Of a stretch of 64,000 nucleotides of DNA, positions 8,314 through 18,200 are shown one piece after another. Position 1 is the stretch's first letter, and each line of letters starts with the position of its first letter. This DNA is from Bacteroidota bacterium (GTDB lineage Bacteria > Bacteroidota > Bacteroidia > J057 > JADKCL01), in the NCBI GenBank assembly GCA_016718825.1, contig JADKCL010000009.1:1-64000 (forward strand), given 5' to 3'. A program made the translations under genes and the position numbers. The notes below the pieces were generated by a model. It worked only from the letters and a program-made list of their open reading frames with translations. It was not told the origin of the DNA and did no database searches.

Positions 8314-8522
8314 ACGCTTTATTTACACTGGAGAAGTTAACAAGTTAAGCGTGATTTGCTCCTCACCACAATCTCAGGCGGTACGGCTTTTTGATTCGTA
8401 CTTAAAATTGAATTATATTCTTTCTACGTGAATCAAAAATTCCATCTCGCCAATCTCCGAAATCAAACATTATTAGAGACCAAACTTCCCGCTCGAACTT
8501 TTTCCACGAAATCAAGTTCCGC

Positions 8523-8831
8523 TTACCCCAGCGGCATTTCCACCTCCAAATTTCCTTTCCCGCGTGCAAACGTGACATTCATCAAAACCAAACAATCCTT
8601 GGTCGTATTCGTCGGGGCGACGTCCTCGCCTTCCAGCAACAACACTTCACGCAGTGCAAGTTGCAATTCAGAAACCTTGTTGGCTTCCAATTCGAGCACA
8701 AGGCTCAGCGAAACATCCGAAAAACGTTGAAAATTCAGGATCGTGGCGTATTGGTCAATGATACGCGTGAGGTCAGCCATGGCCTTGAGCCGTTCTTCCG
8801 TGCAAATCGCTGTCCAGTAGTGGCGTTTCAT
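8523..8831 (-). CDS. 102-residue protein coupled to the CHAT protease
   Basis: A longer frame is open to 8945, but ATG 8831 is chosen because its ATGA overlaps the stop of the CHAT gene (8828-8830), a typical coupled arrangement. The product (MKRHYWTAICTEERL..., ending EVEMPLG) has no signal peptide. It alternates helices and strands (IIDQYATILNFQRFSDVSLSLVLE, then LREVLLLEGE), suggesting a small alpha/beta, perhaps ferredoxin-like, fold. No family is recognised. Being last in the TPR-CHAT operon and translationally coupled to it, it is a candidate substrate, inhibitor or adaptor of the protease; this is inference from position only. Confidence 0.65.
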   Translation of the reverse strand: MKRHYWTAICTEERLKAMADLTRIIDQYATILNFQRFSDVSLSLVLELEANKVSELQLALREVLLLEGEDVAPTNTTKDCLVLMNVTFARGKGNLEVEMPLG

Positions 8832-10036
8832 ATTTCCCTCCCGTACTGCTTCCTCGAACTCAAACCCGAACTCAGCCGCCTCCGAAACCAAATCCAAACC
8901 CCAACCGCAAAAATCGGCCCGATCGCCCACCAAATCCAGTCCCATTTTCCATTGCCTGCTTCCTCAAACTCCATCACACCTGCATCGCCCATCAAGACAA
9001 ATCCGGCCCAGAATGCGGGGTGGGCGGTGAAGTCGTCGGCTTGGGCGAGGTAATCGAGTTTGGCTTGTCGCAGGGCTGCGCCCCGGCCTTGGCCCTTTGC
9101 AAGCGCGGCGTAAAAGTTGTCCATGAGCTGGGCTGCGGCTTTGTCCTCGACTTTCCAGAGGGTCGTGACCACGCTGTTGGCGCCTTGGCTGATGAAGCTG
9201 CGCCCGAGGCTCAAAACCCCTTCGCCACGCGCAACCGCACCCGTGCCCGTCTCGCAAGCGCTCAAGACGACCATGTCTGCCGGCAATTGCAGCCGCTCGA
9301 TTTCCCAGGCATACAGCGGAACCGCGCCCGAATCGCTGCCAAAACTCAGACTCGAAAACGCAGATTCCATCCCCGAAAGCTTTCCGTGCAAAGCCAAATG
9401 CAAAATGCTGTAAGATGGCGCTTCGCGCAGGAAAACCTCCTTCGTCGCCGAATTCCCCAGCAAATATTGCCCGGCACAATGGTTGGCCAAGGCGGTCAAT
9501 TCCCGTTGCGATTCGGGAAGTTGGCGCATGTCGTTGGCTTTTCCAGCGAATGCTTCGCCTGCCATGGGCGCCATCGCGAGGACGGCTTTGTGTTGCGGGG
9601 AGGGCAAACTCGGTTTTGGTGCAAGCAACATCGCCGCGGACCAAGCATACCGCACTTCGGTCTGCCGAATCAAATACGGAAAGGCCCCCATACCGCCATT
9701 TTGTGGTTTTCCGGGAATGGGCAAGGCCTCCAAGGGCAACAATCCCAAAACGCCGTCGGGAATACACAAAAGCCTTTTCGGTGGATTTAAACCGAAGATC
9801 GGCTTGAGCAAGGAATCGGAGAGGAGGGAACCTGTTTCTTTGAATACCGCCTCTGCACCGGCGGGATCGGTCAAAATCCAGTCCCAATTCGCGAGCGTGG
9901 ATGCCAAGGTGGATGCCGATCGGGACACGGATTCGCTGCTGCACAACCGTCGAAAAATGGCGCCTTCCCCGTTGACGACCAAGGCGTAAACGGATTTTCG
10001 GCCCCAGAAATATTCAATGACCAAGAGTCTGTTCAC
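8828..10036 (-). CDS. CHAT-domain (caspase-like) protease, membrane anchored
   Basis: The 402-residue product is the C-terminal half of a typical TPR-CHAT protein. It opens with LLVIEYFWGRKSVYALVVNG, the usual first strands of CHAT domains, and carries the catalytic dyad His217 (ILHLALHGKL) and Cys261 (VVLSACETGTG), followed by GEGVLSLGRSF and VTTLWKVED. A transmembrane helix near residues 363-380 (IWWAIGPIFAVGVWIWF) and a basic tail anchor it. CHAT proteases cleave specific partner proteins in stress or defence signalling. Its GTG start overlaps the TPR gene upstream by 23 bp in a different frame, so the two may be one protein broken by a single base. The 102-residue gene follows in ATGA overlap. 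Confidence 0.88.
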   Translation of the reverse strand: MNRLLVIEYFWGRKSVYALVVNGEGAIFRRLCSSESVSRSASTLASTLANWDWILTDPAGAEAVFKETGSLLSDSLLKPIFGLNPPKRLLCIPDGVLGLLPLEALPIPGKPQNGGMGAFPYLIRQTEVRYAWSAAMLLAPKPSLPSPQHKAVLAMAPMAGEAFAGKANDMRQLPESQRELTALANHCAGQYLLGNSATKEVFLREAPSYSILHLALHGKLSGMESAFSSLSFGSDSGAVPLYAWEIERLQLPADMVVLSACETGTGAVARGEGVLSLGRSFISQGANSVVTTLWKVEDKAAAQLMDNFYAALAKGQGRGAALRQAKLDYLAQADDFTAHPAFWAGFVLMGDAGVMEFEEAGNGKWDWIWWAIGPIFAVGVWIWFRRRLSSGLSSRKQYGREI

Positions 10037-11672
10037 GCTGGGCGTAGGTGATTAAGTCTGTGAGTTTGGGCTTAAAAACATCGGTTTTGGCGGATTGTAA
10101 GGAGGGAAATTGGCGGTCGAGGGCACGACGCAATTCGTCGAGACGGGTATTTTTTTCGAAGCGCTGCTTTTCATTGGCTTCGATCGCGGCCTTGTCGTTT
10201 GCTTTTTGGGCTTCGAATACCTTCAAAGAATAAAAATCAACATCGGATTGCAATTGGCGTTCAGCTTCAAAAGCTTCGGGCGGAATCCCTGCACGGCGCA
10301 TGGCATCAGCAGCTTGCTGTTCCTCCTGCAAAATCAGCGACTTGTTGCGTTCAAAAAAGCCGAAAATGCGGGCTATTTGCCTTTCTGCTTCGGCTAGGGA
10401 GGTGCTGAACGAGATGGATTGCAGGGCCCATTCATTTTCCAGTGCAGCTTCCAAAACGGGCATCACGTATGCGGAAAAGAACAATTTGGAACCCTGGGCG
10501 AGCAGGTTTTGGCGTATTTGATCGCTGACTTCGAATGCGGATTCGTAGTTGTCGGCCGCCGCCTGATAGTTTCCCTTCGCAGAATATGCCGCCGCACGTG
10601 CAGCCAACAATTGAAACAAAGTCCGCGCATCGCGGCTAGTCCCACGCATCGATTCGCGGGTCAATTTTTCTTCCGAATCGAGGCCCAAAAGCAAGCGAAT
10701 GCCTTCTTCGGCGGAAAGCAGGGCGTCTTCCGTAGCCCCCAAGGCCAATTTTGCTTGGCACAAATGCAACAGAACTTTTGCACGTTTGGCAGGACTGAGT
10801 CCGCCTTCTGTGCGGCTGAGGGCTTTGAGCAACCATTTTTCGGCGAGTTCCGGGAGTTGGTCGCGCAAGTCGGCAAAGCCCATATTGGCCTCTGCAATGG
10901 CGACTTGTTGTATCGGCGCATCCGGAAGCTGCAATACCTTCTGCAACACGGCCCGGGCAGAGATGTTTTTTCCCGTTTGCACGAAGGCGAGCCCCCAATT
11001 GTTGTAAAGGCTGCTGATAAGATTGGGGTCACCTTCCTGCAAAACGCCCCGTTGCGCCTTGCGAAAGCATTCGATGGCCTTTGCAAATTCATCCTTGCGC
11101 AGCCAAGCGAGCCCGAGGTTGGTCAGTGGCAATGCCGCCTCGACCTCCATGCTGTCGGCTAGATAGGCGCGATGGCTTTGCGTATAGTATTCGATGGCCT
11201 TGTCCCAATCGGCTTTGTCAAAATAGATGGCGCCGATGTTGTTGTAGGCGTAGGCGAGGTCGCCTCGAGGAAGGTCGGGAATCGTTTGGTTGATCTCCAA
11301 AGAACGCCTGCAAAAAGCCAGAGCGATTTCCAATTCGTCCCAACTTTCGTAAAGTGATCCCCGCAGCGAATAGGCTTGTGCCAAATACGATTTTCCTGCT
11401 TCCCCTGCTTTCTTGGCATGGTGGCCTGCCCGACTCCAGAACTTATTCGCAGCGAGGTCGTCTCCCATTTCGTAGCGACACATTCCAGCACCCAAACTCG
11501 CCCTGCTTTTGCTGACTTCTGATGCCGTATCGCTTTGAAGAATCTTCAAAAATAGGGAGAGAGCCTCGTCGAAATCTCCGGAAATCAACGTGTTCTCCGC
11601 ATATTCCAAGCTATTTGTAGCGGTCGGGAATTGGGCATACAAGCTTCCAACCATCCCCAAAAGGATCGCCAA
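10014..11672 (-). CDS. Exported TPR protein, partner or N-terminal half of the CHAT protease
   Basis: The frame encodes about 552 residues: a hydrophobic start, then TPR-type helical pairs from about 20 to 390 (for example AYAYNNIGAIYFDKADWDKAIEYY, then LPLTNLGLAWLRKDEFAKAIE), then a long coiled coil (about 435-520, EAERQLQSDVDFYSLKVFEAQ region). TPR plus coiled coil followed by CHAT is a standard single-protein layout. Here the frame stops 23 bp into the CHAT ORF and joining them needs a +1 shift near 10020. The start is unclear: TTG 11672 gives a short signal, while the frame is open back to the stop of the upstream gene at 11721 and would encode a fuller signal peptide but has no ATG. Confidence 0.8.
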   Translation of the reverse strand: MAILLGMVGSLYAQFPTATNSLEYAENTLISGDFDEALSLFLKILQSDTASEVSKSRASLGAGMCRYEMGDDLAANKFWSRAGHHAKKAGEAGKSYLAQAYSLRGSLYESWDELEIALAFCRRSLEINQTIPDLPRGDLAYAYNNIGAIYFDKADWDKAIEYYTQSHRAYLADSMEVEAALPLTNLGLAWLRKDEFAKAIECFRKAQRGVLQEGDPNLISSLYNNWGLAFVQTGKNISARAVLQKVLQLPDAPIQQVAIAEANMGFADLRDQLPELAEKWLLKALSRTEGGLSPAKRAKVLLHLCQAKLALGATEDALLSAEEGIRLLLGLDSEEKLTRESMRGTSRDARTLFQLLAARAAAYSAKGNYQAAADNYESAFEVSDQIRQNLLAQGSKLFFSAYVMPVLEAALENEWALQSISFSTSLAEAERQIARIFGFFERNKSLILQEEQQAADAMRRAGIPPEAFEAERQLQSDVDFYSLKVFEAQKANDKAAIEANEKQRFEKNTRLDELRRALDRQFPSLQSAKTDVFKPKLTDLITYAQREQTLGH

Positions 11673-11720
11673 ACCAATATGAGCGAGGTGTGAGAAACTG
11701 CGCAGCTTTAGACGAATCGA

Positions 11721-12170
11721 TTAAGTATTTTGCCAAAAGTAATACACAGGCACCGTTGGCAGGTCGGCGTAGTCTCCACTGTAATAAAGCGTTATCGTCT
11801 GCGAATTGTCACTTCCATTGCCCAGAATAATACTGCCATTGGAACAGGTGAAGGTGAGACGGAGGTAAATCGTTTGCTGCGAATCGTAATTGGAACCTGG
11901 ATCAAACGGTAACCCGAAAAAATAGCGAGGAGCATTGTTGTCCGAATTGGACAGTTGCCAGCCTTTGATCGGTTGTTGCAAGACAACCGTGCCATAGTTG
12001 GGATAATTGTCGCTGTCGGTAGAGAATTCGACCTTGATTGAAAGGTCTTGAACAGGCTCCGACGCGGGGTCGGTAAAGCCACTTCCCGTGAGGAATTCAA
12101 ATTCTCCCAACAAAAAGGGATCTCCGATTCCCGTCTTGATGATGCGGATTTTGTAGGTAGGACCTGCCAT
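11721..12170 (-). CDS. Beta-rich 149-residue protein, first gene of the TPR-CHAT operon
   Basis: The product starts MAGPTYKIRIIKTG and has no signal peptide or membrane segment. It is rich in strands, Ser, Asn and aromatic residues, with long even spacing (SIKVEFSTDSDNYPNYGTVV, then TIYLRLTFTCSNGS), suggesting one beta-sandwich domain. No family recognised. The TPR gene follows directly in the same frame, after its stop, so the genes are almost certainly co-transcribed. Its start is only about 150 bp from the divergent sigma factor gene, so the intergenic region is a likely control point. A recognition module or CHAT substrate would fit the context, but nothing in the sequence proves it. Confidence 0.6.
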   Translation of the reverse strand: MAGPTYKIRIIKTGIGDPFLLGEFEFLTGSGFTDPASEPVQDLSIKVEFSTDSDNYPNYGTVVLQQPIKGWQLSNSDNNAPRYFFGLPFDPGSNYDSQQTIYLRLTFTCSNGSIILGNGSDNSQTITLYYSGDYADLPTVPVYYFWQNT

Positions 12171-12319
12171 AAAACTAATTTTTTTGATCTTACTGAATAA
12201 TGCTCCAAGATATTCCTTTCCCGCATTTGTTCCAAACGGTGTACGCGAGCAGGCAATTTCTGCTTGATACCGTCAATCCTTGGTTGTTACCACCGTCGGC
12301 AAAGATTTTTCTTAACTTC

Positions 12320-12937
12320 GTGGCTGAAATCAGGGGCGAAGCAACATTTTTGCGTAGCGTGGAGCAATTGGATCAGGAAATCTTGAGCGGAATTCGCAGT
12401 GGCGAAAGCAAGGCGCTTGGGCTGTTGTACAAGCAGCATTATCCTCGCATTGCGCAGATGGTGCGTACCAACAGCGGTACCGAAGACGATGCCCGCGACT
12501 TGTTTCAAGATGCCGTGATGGTGCTGTACGGCAAGGCAAAGCAGCCTGATTTTAAACTCAGTTCCTCGTTGTTTACCTTCCTGTTTGCCGTGTCCAGAAA
12601 CCTCTGGCTGAAAAAGTTACGTTCGGCAGCGCGGCAAGGGGTAACAATCGCCATGGAAGTGGAATCAATGGATGAAACCGATAAAACCGAGCAGGCGGAA
12701 TGGCTTCACGAAGCGAGGATGCAGCTCTACCGGCGGAAATTCAAGGAGCTCGGCCAAGGCTGCCAAGACCTCCTGAGCATGTCGGCGGCAGGAAAAAAGA
12801 TCACGGAAATCGTGGAAAAGCTGGGTCTGAGCACGGAGCTCTTTGCAAGGCAGAAGAAATTCAAATGCAAGGAGCAACTCACGCGCCTGATTCAAGGCGA
12901 TGTCGCCTACAAAAGATTGTTAGACGAAAATGTTTGA
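12320..12937 (+). CDS. ECF-type sigma-70 family RNA polymerase sigma factor
   Basis: The frame is open from 12200, but that part overlaps the divergent promoter region. GTG 12320 or GTG 12359 (VEQLDQEIL) gives the usual ECF length of about 190-205 residues. Region 2 is seen in ALGLLYKQHYPRIAQMV, then EDDARDLFQDAVMVLYG and FTFLFAVSRNLWLKKLR. Region 4 is the C-terminal helix-turn-helix (QDLLSMSAAGKKITEIVEKLG, then ARQKKFKCKEQLTRLI). It would direct polymerase to a small regulon, plausibly the divergent TPR-CHAT operon. A near-match to the -7 element (TAACTTCG, 12313-12320) touches the GTG, hinting at the later start. Its stop overlaps the next gene by 8 bp. Confidence 0.85.
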   Translation: MAEIRGEATFLRSVEQLDQEILSGIRSGESKALGLLYKQHYPRIAQMVRTNSGTEDDARDLFQDAVMVLYGKAKQPDFKLSSSLFTFLFAVSRNLWLKKLRSAARQGVTIAMEVESMDETDKTEQAEWLHEARMQLYRRKFKELGQGCQDLLSMSAAGKKITEIVEKLGLSTELFARQKKFKCKEQLTRLIQGDVAYKRLLDENV

Positions 12938-13694
12938 TCAAACCACATACGAGCGCATCGAGCGCTACCTGACAGGAGAATCCACTCCTGAGGAGGTCGC
13001 TTTGGTCGAAAAACAAGCCGCCGATGATCCCGAATTTGCAGCCTTGTTGGCCTTGCACCGCGAATTGGATGCCACCTTGGGAGACGCGGAGACGATGGCA
13101 TTTGCAGCCGCCTTGGCGGAGGCGGATGCCGAGGACCGGCGGAGCAAGGCGGGGAATGAACCCAAAGGGAAAATTCGGCAGTTGAATTGGCAGCGTTGGG
13201 TGGTGGCGGCGAGCATTGCCTTGATCGCGGTCGTTGGCGGCGTGTTTTTGCTCCGCGACCGCAGCTTGAGCGGCCCGCAGGCCTTCGACCAATACTTTGA
13301 GGCCTACGACGCCCCCGCGAATTTCCGCAGTGACAGTGCGGCGATTGCTGCAACCTACGCAACGGCATTCGCGGCGTACAATGCACAGGATTGGCCCAAA
13401 GCGATCGCGACATTCGAGGAGATTGTGATGAATGACAGCAATCCGGTCACGGCGCAGTTTTATCTGGGGATCAGCCGATTGAGTGCCGGGGATGTGGACG
13501 GTGCCATTCGTGATTTGCGTATGCTAGCCGCTAGTCAACATCCCTTCACGACTCAAAGCAAATGGTACCTTGCCTTGGCTTTGCTGGAAAAGGGAGCAGA
13601 TTCGGAGGCGCAAGGTTTGTTAAAGGATTTGTCCAGCGGATCGGGGAAATATGCCTCCTTGGCGAAGGATTTGCTGGAAAAGCTAGGGGAGTAG
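12930..13694 (+). CDS. Membrane-anchored anti-sigma-like TPR protein
   Basis: The 254-residue product begins with a cytoplasmic segment (YLTGESTPEEVALVEKQAADDPEFAALLALHREL) that matches the N-terminal sigma-binding type region of Bacteroidota anti-sigma proteins. One transmembrane helix follows at about 91-110 (WVVAASIALIAVVGGVFLL). The external part has at least two TPR-like pairs (ATAFAAYNAQDWPKAIATFEE, then AQFYLGISRLSAGDVDGAI). The 8-bp overlap with the sigma factor gene indicates coupling. The likely job is to hold the sigma factor at the membrane and release it on a periplasmic signal sensed through the TPRs. Classical anti-sigma zinc motifs are absent, so the assignment rests on context and N-terminal pattern. 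Confidence 0.7.
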   Translation: MFDQTTYERIERYLTGESTPEEVALVEKQAADDPEFAALLALHRELDATLGDAETMAFAAALAEADAEDRRSKAGNEPKGKIRQLNWQRWVVAASIALIAVVGGVFLLRDRSLSGPQAFDQYFEAYDAPANFRSDSAAIAATYATAFAAYNAQDWPKAIATFEEIVMNDSNPVTAQFYLGISRLSAGDVDGAIRDLRMLAASQHPFTTQSKWYLALALLEKGADSEAQGLLKDLSSGSGKYASLAKDLLEKLGE

Positions 13695-13784
13695 GATTAG
13701 TCATGTCGACTGAAAGCATTTGTGAGCCTCGCGAACAAATGCTGGAACGGAGACATCTGCAAGGTTGTTGTTCCTGCGCTGGTA

Positions 13785-13860
13785 TTTAAACGCAAAGGTC
13801 GCCAAGTCCGCAGAGGAGGAAAACCGCAAAGTCGCAAAGAGCCGCAAAGTCCGCTGAGGA
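13785..13860. repeat. CGCAAAG-type short tandem repeat
   Basis: Diverged heptamer-like copies of CGCAAAG (cgcaaagg, cgcaaagt, cgcaaaga, cgcaaagt) are interspersed with CCGCAGAGGAGG-like segments, about 100 bp after the anti-sigma gene. The sequence lacks stop triplets in register and so differs from the DTGANAA family described elsewhere in the window. Similar intergenic short tandem repeats are known in many environmental genomes. Confidence 0.6.
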
Positions 13861-13914
13861 GAAAATTGACCCGCTCGCGAAATAGGTTCCTAGCTTCAAA
13901 GATCAAGTTGCTCT

Positions 13915-13965
13915 CAATTCTCAATTCTCAATTCTCAACTCTCCACTTATCACTTATCACTGATC
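13915..13965 (-). repeat. DTGANAA heptamer repeats at the 3' end of a gene
   Basis: On the minus strand the tract reads GTGATAA twice, then a variant, then TTGAGAA three times. It begins within the last codons of the gene ending at 13950, whose final residues ISDK and stop are themselves encoded by the repeat. TGA recurs every 7 bases and so falls in all three frames. See the matching tracts at 20176, 51540, 52700 and 56788. Confidence 0.7.
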
Positions 13966-15118
13966 ACGTTCGATTCCGCTTGGATACCATCCGCACTCAT
14001 CTGTTTGCCATGCCGCGTATGCCATTCGACAGAGCCTTTGCGGAGATGATAGCTGACCTTGGCGTCTTCGAATTGCAGCATGGCCACATCCATTTCCCAG
14101 ACCATGTTGCCCGCCTTTCGTTTCACAGTTTTGCGCGCCGGTGGACGGATTTTTCCTTCGAATCTGGTTTTGTAAGCTTCGTACATCGTCGGACGGTTTT
14201 GTACAAAATCCATCCGCAGGCCGAGGGTGAGCAATCCGTTTTTGTATTCGAAGGGTTGAATGCGGCTTTCCCAAGCGAGCATGTGGGCCTCGCGGTCGAG
14301 TTGCATGTGCAGGCCCGTGATGCCCGCGCTTGCGGTCGGGTAGCGCGCATCGCCCAGCATCGCAACCTTCGCCATCGGTGGTGGTGTTGCGGTATCGTTT
14401 TTCTCCCAATCCCGGCCGCTGCCAAAGCTGCTGCGAATCCGCTGAAAGCCTTGGCCTTGAATCGCAATCCAATGCAGGCGCAGCTGATAATCCACCACCT
14501 GGTTCAAAGCTTCGCATTCGGCAGAGGAACAGGAAAATCGAATGGCCGCCTTCAAACGGAATCGGATTTTCCCCGCGAATTGTCGCGCCAAACGCTGTCG
14601 ATTTCCATGTCCAACGACTGAATTTTGTCTGCTTTTGCGCCTTCGCCCGTGCGCAGGTCAAATCCGTCGAGCAGCACCTCAAAATTGGCATCAGCATCCG
14701 CATTCGTTTCAAAATTGGCTTCGTCCTCTTCCACGACGGCAATGAATTCGCCTTCTTTTCCGCTCAGACTTAAGGTCGTGATACCTTCCTGAAAATGAAG
14801 GAGATCCGATTGAATCCAAGCATAGTATTGGGTGAATTCGGCGACATCGGCACCGCTTCCAGAAGCTGCTGCATGGCCGAGGGCAACCTTGCATTCATCG
14901 GCATTGCCGGTCGCCGCGACCCAGTCACCGAGGCGATGAATGCGGTGGTTGTAACCCCAATGCTGCGAAAATCCCTGCCAAATCGGGAAACAATTTTGCT
15001 TGGTTTGGGCCTGCAATTGCAACGACAAACAAATGAAAACGAAGCCAAAAAGGCTTTTGAGTTTCGATCGTCGCGAAAGTGCAGAAGATTGCCGGTAGCA
15101 TGGGAATAAACGGGACAT
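13950..15118 (-). pseudogene. Exported protein split by a frameshift at GGGGAAAA
   Basis: Two overlapping frames together give one protein of about 390 residues. The first (from ATG 15118, signal peptide SLFGFVFICLSLQLQAQ) runs to a stop at 14552. The second continues the coding pattern from about 14590 to 13950. They overlap over a GGGGAAAA run on the minus strand (TTTTCCCC at 14567-14574), and one extra base there joins DNSRGK to IRFRLKAAIRFS. The first half has QGFSQHWGYNHRIHRLGDWVAATG and an acidic stretch; the second has WHWAIQ-like and MLAWESRIQPFEY segments. I recognise no family. A homopolymer deletion is as likely a sequencing error as a mutation. The C-terminus is encoded by heptamer repeat DNA. 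Confidence 0.65.
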
Positions 15119-15218
15119 GCACAAAGTAAGTCGCTGCGGATGATGCCCGCAAACATTCGCAGTTGAAGTGCTGGAAATCAGCATCCTATACTTTCAACAG
15201 CTTTCAAAATTTGCGGAA

Positions 15219-18200
15219 TCAACGTTTGAGCACCAGGTAGCGATTGACGGAATTGCCGGTTTCCAATTCGAGCAAATAATAATATGTATCCTCGACCAAG
15301 GGTTGCCCATTTGCATTTGAGCCGTTCCAGTCACTTTGATAGGGCGCAAATGTGAGCAATTCGATGCCCCAACGGTTGAAGATATGGAGTTTGTTGTTGG
15401 GATATGCGGAGAGCCCTTCAAAGACCAACACGTCATTGACTTGGTCGTCGTTGGGCGAAAATCCGGTGGGAAGGTTGAGCTCCGTGAGCGTGACGGTGAT
15501 GTTCACGCTGTCCTTTGTGGCAGGGCAGGGGGCATTGGTGACCTGCCAAACCATGGTCCAACTTCCAGATTGCGAGACATGAAGGGTGGTAATCGGTGAT
15601 TGTGGATTGGAGATGGAAAGTCCGTTGGGCGCGCAAATCCAAAGGCCTTGGCCTGGCTGAGGGTCTGATCCGCTGAGATTTATTGGCCCCAATGCGGTCA
15701 AGGATTGATCTTGCCCGGCATTTGCAGGAAGGGCGGGTAAAACGACCGTGATCAAGACCGAATCGGAATCCACGCATCCTGCAAGGGTATCGGCCAATGA
15801 AAGGTGGAACGTTGCAGTCTGCAAAGGGAAAGTGACCGGGTTGGGCAGATTGCTTTGAAAACCGCTATTGGACTGCCAATCGGTAAGATATCCCGGCGGA
15901 ATCGTTCCGCCAAGGTGTACGCTATCGCCAAAGCAAATCGTCTGGTCAAAACCCGCATCCGCAGTTGGAAACGGAATGACGGAGACATTGACTGTGTCAC
16001 CGTCGGTGCATCCGAAACCATTTCGCACGACAACGGTACAGGTCATACTGTTGTTGGGAAGGAGGGAAGGTTGCGCCGCAATCGATGACCAACCCGTACC
16101 CGATGCAGACCAAAGATAATCTACGCCGACCACTGCGGGCGAACCCAATACGACCGAATCCCCTTGGCAGATTTGTTGATCGGGTCCTGCATCGGCGACG
16201 ACCGTGGAATAATAGGTCCATTGACTGTCAAGGGCACTGCAACCGTTGTTGTCGACGATCGCATAGACCACCCAAGTGGTGTCAAAAAGCGTGCAGAGTG
16301 CAGGGTAAAACAGGGCAGAGCCGTTGGCTTGATCGATCAAGCTGCCGTTGCTGCCGACAAAGGTTCCAAACGGTGCGACACTGCCTGAAAGCAAAATTGC
16401 GCTTGTATCGCCAACACAATAGCTTGGATTTAAACCGGAAAAGGTCACCGATGGCAATGTGTAGACCAGGATCGAATCCGTGGCTGCCAATCTGCATCGC
16501 AAGGAATCGGAATAATCATACCGCACATGGTGTAGTCCCGGGCCCGCAACGGCCGGGTCAAAAACGGCATTTCCGCCACCAAGGTCTGAAAATGCGGGCG
16601 TGCTGAAGGTCAATGTTCCGATCGGCATCGTCGGGGCATAGGTAAATTGGAGGACCGTTCCTGCAAAGCAGGCACTATCAGGCAAACCATTGATTTTGGC
16701 CGGGTTCAAGCCTCCTGCTGCAACCCACGTGGTGTCCATGCCATTGGCACATGGACCGGAAAAAGTGCTGCGGTAAAGTGTTGTCACAATCGGACTCACC
16801 CGAATCGAATCCACGTTGGCACCCACGATCGTTTGCCAAGTCAGACCATTGTCGGTAGAAGATTCCCAAATTGCCGAGGCGTTTAATCCGACAATTTGGA
16901 TGGTGACGCTGTCTCCGGAGCAGACAATTGCGCTGTCGAGATTGTGGACAGGTGCTGCGTTGGCGAATTGCTCCAATTGTGCCACAAAGCCATTGGTGCC
17001 GCCGCTGCTCGCAATGGAAACCGAATCAAAATTGACAGTTTGGTCAAATCCGCCGGTGCCCAAAATGCTGCAGTTGGTTCCCAATGCGATATCATGGATC
17101 ACCGATCCACCAGGACCCGTTGCGGTAAAGGCCGAATTGGGTGTTCCAGTGCTGGAATTGAGACTTTGAACAAAAATTTCATGTCCCGGCCCCATAAATG
17201 GCATTCCGGCAAGCGAGATGGCATTTTCAAAGGACCCTGCAACCGTTACGCTGTTGGGACTCGCAACAAGTATGGCGTTGGAGACATCGATTTCTGCGCC
17301 GCCTTGGGCAACGGCCCATTGGCAAAGTCCCGTAGAACAGGAAAATTTGGAGGTCCAGAAATCCGCTCCAAGCCCAGGAGGTTGAACCGCAATGACGGGT
17401 GTTGCCCTAAATTGGATCCTGTTTTGACCTGATGAATTGCCAGTTACATAGATATCGGTTCCATCACTCGCAATGGAAGTCGGTGTTTCATCCTGATTGG
17501 CACCACCAATGTAGGAAGACCAAATCGCAAGTCCGTTTCCATCCAACTTTGTCACAAATCCATCCAACTTTCCAACGCCTCCCAGGTTCGTTCCCCCAAA
17601 TGTGAACACGGCACCATCATAGGATCCCGTTACAAATACATTTCCGCCAACGTTGCAAATTGCCGATGCTTCATCCGTTCCGGATGAACCTCCACCTAAC
17701 GCCCATGTCCATAAATTTGTGACTTCGTCGAAGCAAGCTACAAAAGCATCACTGAGGCCGTAGCTTGAAATCACGTTTGCGCCGAAGTTTGCGGTACCAT
17801 TGTACATGCCCGACACATACATTTTATTCCCGATCCGTGTCACAGAGGTACCCTCATCGGTACTCGGTCCGCCGCCGGAGGTGAGCCAAATCGCATCGCC
17901 CGTGTTAACATCGAGCTTCGCAAGAAAAACATCGCGTTCGCCTGCAGAATAAACGATCAACGAACCCATTCCCGAAGACAAGCGCAAGGAATCCGTAAAT
18001 GCGCCTGTCACATAAACCCCGCCAAGACCATCGAGGATGATCTCCTGTCCAAAATCGGTTTGATCCATTCCTCCAGCTTTTGCCCAGACAGCAACGCCCA
18101 TGGGATCATATTTGACCACGAAAATATCCCGTTGTCCCGCGCCTGAGAGGACAATCCCATTACCAAAATCAGCGGTTCCTTCAAAATACCCTGTTACGTA

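Noticed and set aside
13722..14621. A 299-codon plus-strand ORF through repeats
   Set aside because: It crosses two repeat tracts and lies opposite the coding halves of the frameshifted exported protein.
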